Assembly (NCBI GenBank): GCA_030044455.1
Contig: JASHVU010000017.1
Span: forward strand, 1-7,905
Source: Acidobacteriaceae bacterium
GTDB taxonomy: Bacteria > Acidobacteriota > Terriglobia > Terriglobales > Acidobacteriaceae
Length of the DNA stretch: 7,905 nt
Direction of reading: 5' to 3'
Below the pieces are notes generated by a model. The model saw nothing but the letters and a program-made list of their open reading frames with translations, had not been told where the DNA came from and searched no databases. The position numbers and the translations under genes were made by a program. Below, in pieces: positions 1-3,582 of this stretch. Each line of letters starts with the position of its first letter. The first letter of the stretch is position 1.

Positions 1-164
1 TGCTTACCCGGCAGGGCCGCAAGATGCTTGCCGCCGCAATGCCGGTTCACGCAGCCGCGGTGAGGCGGCATTTGTTGTCGCGGCTGAATCCAGAACAGAT
101 TGCAACGCTGGTGCGGATGAGCAATATTCTGGGCGACGAGGAAGGCGACGAGTCAGCCAGTTAG
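1..164 (+). CDS. MarR-family transcriptional regulator, C-terminal fragment
   Basis: An open frame enters from the left edge (first complete codon at base 3) and ends in TAG at 162-164, giving 53 visible residues. It begins LTRQGRKMLAAAMPVH and continues with RRHLLSRLNPEQIATLVRMS before an acidic Ser/Ala tail. The pattern 'LT..Gr..l..a.p.h...vrr.l...L..eq...L' is typical of the end of the winged-helix wing and the C-terminal dimerisation helices of MarR proteins. These are dimeric cytoplasmic DNA-binding regulators that often respond to small phenolic or oxidative ligands. The DNA-recognition helix lies outside the window, so target and ligand cannot be inferred. The gene converges on ccmB, with 158 bp between the stop codons. 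A different winged-helix regulator with a similar C-terminal helix is possible. Confidence 0.62.
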   Translation, partial: LTRQGRKMLAAAMPVHAAAVRRHLLSRLNPEQIATLVRMSNILGDEEGDESAS

Positions 165-223
165 CGAGTCGGCGTCGAGAACGGTGCTTTGTGTAAGAGA
201 CGCCCATTGGGGGCTGACGCTTC

Positions 224-260
224 CCTGGTACCCGGATGCGAGGAAACCTGGGGCACCCGG
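224..260. repeat. Dispersed intergenic repeat, copy A
   Basis: About 37 bp that align with 3536-3572. The shared blocks are CCTGGT, ATGCGAGG and GGGGCACCC, with a few substitutions and a one-base indel. It can fold as CCC-T-GGT against ACC-T-GGG with a T·T mismatch, weaker than copy B. It lies in the convergent gap between the MarR-like gene and ccmB, so it is 3' of both. No T-tract follows on either strand. Confidence 0.6.
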
Positions 261-271
261 CGTCAAGCGAT

Positions 272-293
272 GTACGGGCGTGGACGCCCATAC
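272..293. terminator. Hairpin between convergent genes, possible bidirectional terminator
   Basis: GGGCGT (276-281) pairs with ACGCCC (284-289). After one C·A mismatch the stem is extended by GTA (272-274) pairing with TAC (291-293). It lies 30 bp past the ccmB stop on the minus strand and about 108 bp past the MarR stop on the plus strand. The stem is strong and GC-rich, but no T-run follows in either direction. It is therefore not a classical intrinsic terminator. It may stabilise 3' ends or simply be part of the intergenic repeat. Confidence 0.35.
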
Positions 294-322
294 GACAACC
301 GCGCAGGAGCGCGGCGCTACTG

Positions 323-991
323 TCAATCTGCGTGGAGCGCGGTATCGAAGAGCAGCAGGCTGACCGTGGTGAAAATGATGTCGTAGCCGACCAGCATCTT
401 GATCCAGAGCATGGGGTCGCTGTCGCCGGTGAATATATCGCCGGTGGCCTGAACCATGGCCAAGAGTGCCGGAATGAAGATGGGGAAAAGAATGATGGAC
501 AAGAGCAGCTCGCGGTTGCGCGTGCTCATGCTGAGCGCAGCGAAGAAAACTCCGTTGCCGACGAGCGCCCAGGTGCCCAGTGGCAACACCAGCGCCAAGA
601 GCCAGGCCTGGCCGGCGACGTGCAGGTTGTAAAAGATGAAGAAGAAGGGCGCCAGGATCACTTGCACGATAGTGACGAAGAGAAAGTTGACGATGACCTT
701 GGCGAGGTAGAGCTCGGCGGCTGGCGAGGGAACCATGCGCTGGGCGTCCATGACCTGGTGGCGGATTTCGCGCGACCATGCCTGGTTGAGCGCGCTCACC
801 GAGGCAAACATGGTAGCTACGCAAAGGACGCCGCCCGAGATCTGCTGGGCAAACTCGCCGTGGGGGTCGAAGGCGATGGAGAAGAGCACCACCACGAGTC
901 CCGAGAAGAAGAGCATGGAGATGATGGCGTCGAGCGAGCGCCACTCAATGCGGAGATCCTTGACAAGATGGGTCCAGAGGGCGCGGGTCAT
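323..991 (-). CDS. ccmB: CcmB, membrane subunit of the haem-handling ABC transporter (System I cytochrome c maturation)
   Basis: 222 residues, the normal length for CcmB. In System I, CcmB forms the inner-membrane complex with the ATPase CcmA. With CcmC and CcmD this complex drives release of haem-loaded CcmE towards the CcmF/H ligase. The N-terminus carries the family pattern KDLRIEWRSLDAI (residues 11-23), followed by about six hydrophobic helices at roughly 21-41, 52-70, 97-121, 126-152, 162-181 and 196-216. A conserved charged loop (SREIRHQVMDAQR, 73-85) lies between helices 2 and 3. The ATG overlaps the ybaK stop in ATGA, and a GGAG lies 8 nt upstream inside ybaK, so translation is probably coupled. 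It is the last gene of the minus-strand operon. The usual next gene, ccmC, is absent and a convergent regulator lies there instead. Confidence 0.93.
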   Translation of the reverse strand: MTRALWTHLVKDLRIEWRSLDAIISMLFFSGLVVVLFSIAFDPHGEFAQQISGGVLCVATMFASVSALNQAWSREIRHQVMDAQRMVPSPAAELYLAKVIVNFLFVTIVQVILAPFFFIFYNLHVAGQAWLLALVLPLGTWALVGNGVFFAALSMSTRNRELLLSIILFPIFIPALLAMVQATGDIFTGDSDPMLWIKMLVGYDIIFTTVSLLLFDTALHAD

Positions 992-1500
992 TGGTGGCGC
1001 TCCGGGGTTTGTACGACGTCCTTTGTCAGATTGACGAGTTCGACTGCTACTTCCAGAGCCTTGGCCGCACGCACGTAATCGTCGGGGCTGAGAATGAGCT
1101 GGGTGCCGCGCGTGCCGGCTGATACGCTGATCTGCTCGAAGAGGATCGCGGTCTCATCGATATACACCGGGTAAGCCTTTTTTGCGCCGAAGATGGTGAC
1201 GCCGCCGCGAATGTAGCCGGTGAGCGGCTGCACGTCTTTGAGCGGAGTCATTTCAAGCCTGCGCAAGCCCGAAGCGCGCGCCAGTTTTTTAAAGTCGAGT
1301 TCGGCATTGCCGGGGACTACGGCAAAGATGAATTCGTTATGCCCGTCTGTAGTGAGCAGCGTTTTGAACACCTGCTCGGCGGACATGTTGATTTTTTTTG
1401 CCACGGTAATGGCGGTAAGATCGTTGGGGTCGACCTCGTACTCGCGCAGCTCGAAAGCGATGCCGAGAGACTCAAGGTAGCGCGCGCCGTTGGTCTTCAT
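988..1500 (-). CDS. ybaK: YbaK/EbsC-family Cys-tRNA(Pro)-deacylase-like protein
   Basis: 170 residues with the YbaK fold. These cytoplasmic enzymes hydrolyse Cys-tRNA(Pro) mischarged by prolyl-tRNA synthetase, and related members edit other mischarged tRNAs. Visible features are AEQVFKTLL (41-49) with K46 at the position of the essential family lysine, the central strand FIFAVVPGNAELDFKKLA (57-74), GYIRGGVTIFGAKK (95-108), the strand PVYIDE (111-116) and SAGTRGTQLILSP (127-139). The usual GG-x-SP-x-G signature reads GGVTIFG, so Ser-Pro is replaced by Thr-Ile. Editing specificity is therefore less certain. The start ATG overlaps the ccmA stop and its own stop overlaps the ccmB start, both as ATGA. 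It is thus embedded between the two subunits of one transporter. A GGAG lies 10 nt before the ATG, inside ccmA. Family assignment is confident; exact substrate is inferred. Confidence 0.88.
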   Translation of the reverse strand: MKTNGARYLESLGIAFELREYEVDPNDLTAITVAKKINMSAEQVFKTLLTTDGHNEFIFAVVPGNAELDFKKLARASGLRRLEMTPLKDVQPLTGYIRGGVTIFGAKKAYPVYIDETAILFEQISVSAGTRGTQLILSPDDYVRAAKALEVAVELVNLTKDVVQTPERHQ

Positions 1501-2195
1501 AGCGTGGGAGCTCCGGGTTCAAAGCTGGCGACGCGGCCGGCGTGGAGCGTGAGGACCCAGTCGGCGATGGGGCTGGCGAGCTCGCGCTGGTGCGTGGTGA
1601 GGATGATGGTGCGGTTGTCTTGCCGGAACTTGGCCAGCAGTGCAACCATCTGGCGTGCGCTTTCGACGTCCATGTTGGAGAAGGGCTCGTCGAGCAGCAA
1701 AAGCTCGGGCGTGGGCAGCAGAACGCGGGCGAGCGAAGTTCGTTGACGCATGCCTTGCGAGTACTGGCCGAGATAACGCGGCAGATCGGGATCGAGGCCC
1801 ACCTGGCGCAGGACTTCAGCGGGCGAAAGGCACGGGCGGCCAGGGTAGAGCTTTGCGAAATAGCGCAGATTCTCCTGCGCTGTCAGCTCGTCGTAGAGCA
1901 TGGGCGCGTGGCTCATGTAGCCGATGCGATCACGCACGTCTTGCGGTTCGAAATCGCCGAAGAGTCTTACTTTGCCGAAGCTGGGGCGCAGCAGGCCGGC
2001 CAGCACGCGCAACAGAGTGGATTTGCCGGCGCCATTTTCGCCGAGCAGAACGTAGCAGCGGCCTGGTTCGAAGTCGACCGAAACCTGGCGGAGGGCGGCG
2101 AAAGTGCCGAAGAGTTTCGAAACGCCATCGACGCGGGCGCAGAACTGGGGCGCAGCCGCAGTGACGGCGGTAGTGGTTGGTGGACTAGCTTGCAT
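1497..2195 (-). CDS. ccmA: CcmA, ATP-binding subunit of the haem-handling ABC transporter
   Basis: 232 residues, a single ABC ATPase domain on the cytoplasmic face. It powers the CcmABCD complex that frees holo-CcmE for cytochrome c maturation. Walker A is GENGAGKST (52-60). The Q-loop region reads GYMSHAPMLYDELTAQENL (92-110), with His in place of Gln as is common in CcmA. The ABC signature is YSQGMRQR (145-152), Walker B is LLLLDEP (165-171) and the switch histidine is H202 in TTHQ. All catalytic elements are present. The N-terminus has about 20 extra Thr/Ala/Pro-rich residues before the first strand. No Shine-Dalgarno precedes the ATG, and its first 11 bp overlap the end of the upstream membrane-protein gene, so translational coupling is likely. 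The stop overlaps the ybaK start as ATGA. Distinction from generic ABC ATPases rests on ccmB and ccmE nearby. Confidence 0.92.
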   Translation of the reverse strand: MQASPPTTTAVTAAAPQFCARVDGVSKLFGTFAALRQVSVDFEPGRCYVLLGENGAGKSTLLRVLAGLLRPSFGKVRLFGDFEPQDVRDRIGYMSHAPMLYDELTAQENLRYFAKLYPGRPCLSPAEVLRQVGLDPDLPRYLGQYSQGMRQRTSLARVLLPTPELLLLDEPFSNMDVESARQMVALLAKFRQDNRTIILTTHQRELASPIADWVLTLHAGRVASFEPGAPTL

Positions 2196-2604
2196 TGGTG
2201 GTGGTTGGCTGCAAGTTGGATTTGTGAAGTTTGTGGTTCAGGTAGAGAGCCAGCGGGAGCGGAATGAGACACGGCGCGAGAAAAATGTAGAGGAAAGCGT
2301 CAACGGCGGTGTCAGGCACATTTGTCTGATGCAACACCATCGCGCCGACAAGAAAAGCCACGAAGATAGCGTACCAAACCACTAGGAAATTGCGCAGAAT
2401 ACGGCGTGCCTTCTGGTGTCCGCCCGTTCTTAATCCTTGAAGGCCGACAGCGATCAGGCCGGTTGCAATTGCCGGCAGCCCACTCAGAATCAAGTTATGA
2501 GAATTGAAGAACGGCGTCCTTAATTTCCATCCACTCAGATAAAAGATTGCGAAGCTGATTCCTGCGAAGATGAGGAATTCCGAGAGCGACTTCTTCCAGT
2601 TCAT
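2185..2604 (-). CDS. Small four-helix membrane protein of unknown function in the ccm operon
   Basis: 139 residues with no family I can name. It starts MNWKKSLSEF, then has hydrophobic segments at about 8-24, 36-56, 72-92 and 101-122. A short basic loop (GGHQKARR, 61-68) follows helix 2, and the polar tail LNHKLHKSNLQPTTTNAS is probably cytoplasmic. The ATG has a very good ribosome site (AAGGAG on the minus strand, bases 2610-2615, 5 nt spacer). This contrasts with ccmA, which lacks one, so this gene is probably where ribosomes enter for the downstream ccm genes. Its last 11 bp overlap the ccmA start. The overlap and strand suggest a role tied to haem delivery or cytochrome c assembly, but nothing in the residues proves it. 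It is too long to be CcmD and shows no haem-ligand or CXXC motif. Confidence 0.8.
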   Translation of the reverse strand: MNWKKSLSEFLIFAGISFAIFYLSGWKLRTPFFNSHNLILSGLPAIATGLIAVGLQGLRTGGHQKARRILRNFLVVWYAIFVAFLVGAMVLHQTNVPDTAVDAFLYIFLAPCLIPLPLALYLNHKLHKSNLQPTTTNAS

Positions 2605-2637
2605 CGGGGCTCCTTGCGGGCTGAAAACGAACCCTCA

Positions 2638-2651
2638 GGGGCTAAAGCCCC
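2638..2651. repeat. Hairpin 1, GGGGC-TAAA-GCCCC
   Basis: A perfect 5-bp GC stem with a 4-nt loop, 34 bp upstream of the ATG of the membrane-protein gene. It is the hairpin closest to that gene's ribosome site. Confidence 0.75.
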
Positions 2652-2671
2652 ATCATTTCGTTCATGGTATC

Positions 2672-2691
2672 GGCACGGATAAATCCGTGCC
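2672..2691. repeat. Hairpin 2, GGCACGGA-TAAA-TCCGTGCC
   Basis: A perfect 8-bp stem (9 bp if the outer A-T of the loop pairs) with the same TAAA loop as hairpin 1 but an unrelated stem. It is the strongest hairpin of the cluster. Confidence 0.78.
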
Positions 2692-2734
2692 CTTTCAAAA
2701 CTGTCGGACCCGGGAAAAGCGATATCCTCACGCC

Positions 2735-2747
2735 GTCCCTAAGGGAC
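2735..2747. repeat. Hairpin 3, GTCCC-TAA-GGGAC
   Basis: A perfect 5-bp stem with a 3-nt loop. It is followed at 2753-2762 by the separate palindrome AAGAATTCTT. Confidence 0.65.
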
Positions 2748-2773
2748 TCCGGAAGAATTCTTGATATTGCCGA

Positions 2774-2793
2774 CCCCACGCTGAAGCGCGGGG
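2774..2793. repeat. Hairpin 4, CCCC-A-CGC-TGAA-GCG-C-GGGG
   Basis: Four outer C-G pairs, one A·C mismatch and three inner pairs around TGAA (four inner pairs if the outer T-A of the loop pairs). Same architecture as hairpins 1-3, with an internal mismatch. Confidence 0.65.
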
Positions 2794-2805
2794 TTAACGT
2801 CCGCT

Positions 2806-2818
2806 GCGCCTACGGCGC
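2806..2818. repeat. Hairpin 5, GCGCC-TAC-GGCGC
   Basis: A perfect 5-bp stem with a 3-nt loop, about 77 bp past the ccmE stop. As the hairpin nearest ccmE it could mark that transcript's 3' end, but no T-tract follows. Confidence 0.6.
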
Positions 2819-2894
2819 GACCACCGGAGATTACTTACGCAGTTCTCAATAAAGCCTGCCGCTCCCTCCGCGGTCACTACCTACAAGAGTATTA

Positions 2895-3407
2895 CTAGCT
2901 GGTGGGCTTGGGCGGGGGTGTGTTGGCGGCGGTCTTGGTGGCCGCCGAAGGCTGCATGGCCGGAGCGGCGCCGGGCTGATTGGGGCCGGCTGGCGCGTAC
3001 TTACTGGCGCATTTGGCCTGGAGTGTGTTGGCGTGGAAGACGCCGTCACGGCCATAGGTTCCCTCGGCGAGAGCCTGGGCATCGTCTTTGAAAGTGTCAG
3101 GAGGCGGCTCGGTGCCCTTGTAGGAGACCGTGAGCACCCGGCCGGTGGCGGCTTTGGGCGAGTGGCTCTCAAATTCATCGAGCACGAACGTGACGTGGGT
3201 GCCGTCCTGCTGGATGGAGCCGGGCTTGACGAAGCCCTCAACGCGCAGGTTGCTGGTATAGGCCTTGTTACCCATGGTGCCGAGCTCGGCAATGGTGACG
3301 TAATAGCTCTTGTTGGCTCCGTAGCCGGAATAGGCCAGCCAGACGATGGTGCCGAGGATGATGGCCGTCGCGATGCCGACCTGCACAGTTTTCTGCGATT
3401 TTTTCAT
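2895..3407 (-). CDS. ccmE: CcmE, periplasmic haem chaperone, CXXXY type
   Basis: 170 residues from the chosen ATG. CcmE binds haem covalently in the periplasm and passes it from CcmABCD to the CcmF/H ligase. The protein has a short basic start (MKKSQK), one membrane anchor (about 8-26), then the OB-fold domain (about 35-132) with the family patterns NLRVEGFVKPGSI and VTFVLDEF. It ends in AKCASKYAP, so C133-x-x-x-Y137 replaces the classical HxxxY. A Pro/Ala-rich tail (138-170) follows. The cysteine variant is known from Desulfovibrio and archaeal CcmE. The ATG at 3407 has AGGG and GAG upstream and matches the usual CcmE beginning. In-frame alternatives upstream are ATG at 3440 and 3446 and TTG at 3452, which would add up to 15 residues. 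The stop is 290 bp from the next operon gene. Confidence 0.88.
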   Translation of the reverse strand: MKKSQKTVQVGIATAIILGTIVWLAYSGYGANKSYYVTIAELGTMGNKAYTSNLRVEGFVKPGSIQQDGTHVTFVLDEFESHSPKAATGRVLTVSYKGTEPPPDTFKDDAQALAEGTYGRDGVFHANTLQAKCASKYAPAGPNQPGAAPAMQPSAATKTAANTPPPKPTS

Positions 3408-3471
3408 GGTCTCTACCCTTTTAACGATACGAGCCCGCATAGCCATGGTCAACCGTGGGAGGGGGCGGGGA

Positions 3472-3487
3472 TGTGATTTAGCTCACC
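3472..3487. promoter_or_regulatory. CRP-like palindrome upstream of ccmE
   Basis: TGTGA-TTTAGC-TCACC matches the CRP half-sites TGTGA-N6-TCACA at nine of ten positions. Its centre is about 72 bp upstream of the preferred ccmE ATG, within the 175-bp gap that follows the M28 stop, where a ccmE promoter would be expected. A weak -10-like TAAATC on the minus strand overlaps it. Regulation by a Crp/Fnr-family protein would suit a respiratory gene. No such regulator is visible here, and one short match can arise by chance. Confidence 0.35.
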
Positions 3488-3535
3488 CGAGGAGGCCCAA
3501 ACAGGAATTGTTTGACAGTTCGGTGAAATGGTCTG

Positions 3536-3572
3536 CCTGGTCCCCAAATGCGAGGGACCAGGGGCACCCAGG
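3536..3572. repeat. Dispersed intergenic repeat, copy B (strong hairpin 3' of the M28 gene)
   Basis: CCTGGTCCC (3536-3544) pairs perfectly with GGGACCAGG (3554-3562) over a 9-nt loop, and GGGCACCCAGG follows. The unit aligns with 224-260 over about 37 bp. On the minus strand the hairpin starts about 20 nt past the M28 stop. It could stabilise or end that transcript, although no T-run follows. It also separates the VOC-M28 pair from ccmE. Confidence 0.65.
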
Positions 3573-3582
3573 TATGAGTAGG

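Larger units (their letters stand above)
2631..2880. repeat. Cluster of five or more hairpin (REP-like) elements in the 290-bp gap between ccmE and the next gene
   Basis: The gap 2605-2894 has no convincing gene. It holds successive inverted repeats at 2638-2651, 2672-2691, 2735-2747, 2774-2793 and 2806-2818, a perfect 10-bp palindrome AAGAATTCTT at 2753-2762, and a weak CCGC/GCGG stem at 2859-2873. Stems differ entirely, but the loops are similar (TAAA, TAAA, TAA, TGAA, TAC). Such arrays resemble REP/BIME-type intergenic repeats, and from general familiarity this style is common in Acidobacteriota. They lie in the transcribed spacer or promoter region upstream of the operon's second part, so they could attenuate transcription, protect the ccmE 3' end, or be inert repeats. 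Confidence 0.7.

Noticed and set aside
272..293. Classical Rho-independent terminator between MarR-like gene and ccmB
   Set aside because: The stem is good, but neither strand has a T-run after it, so only a tentative call was kept.
153..944. Minus-strand open frame of 263 codons in an alternative frame of ccmB
   Set aside because: The translation is Arg/His/Pro-rich with no membrane segments, while the overlapping frame encodes CcmB with all its helices.
236..1078. Long plus-strand open frame opposite ccmB (280 codons)
   Set aside because: It is highly charged and low-complexity (Glu/Asp/His-rich), antisense to a clear CcmB and part of ybaK, and resembles no protein family. It is a codon-bias shadow.
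1389..1397. T-rich run on the plus strand considered as a terminator tail
   Set aside because: It lies inside ybaK where it encodes Lys-Lys on the minus strand, and no hairpin precedes it.
2631..2880. Hairpin cluster considered as a CRISPR array
   Set aside because: The inverted repeats differ from one another in sequence and length, spacing is irregular, and there are no equal-length spacers or cas genes.
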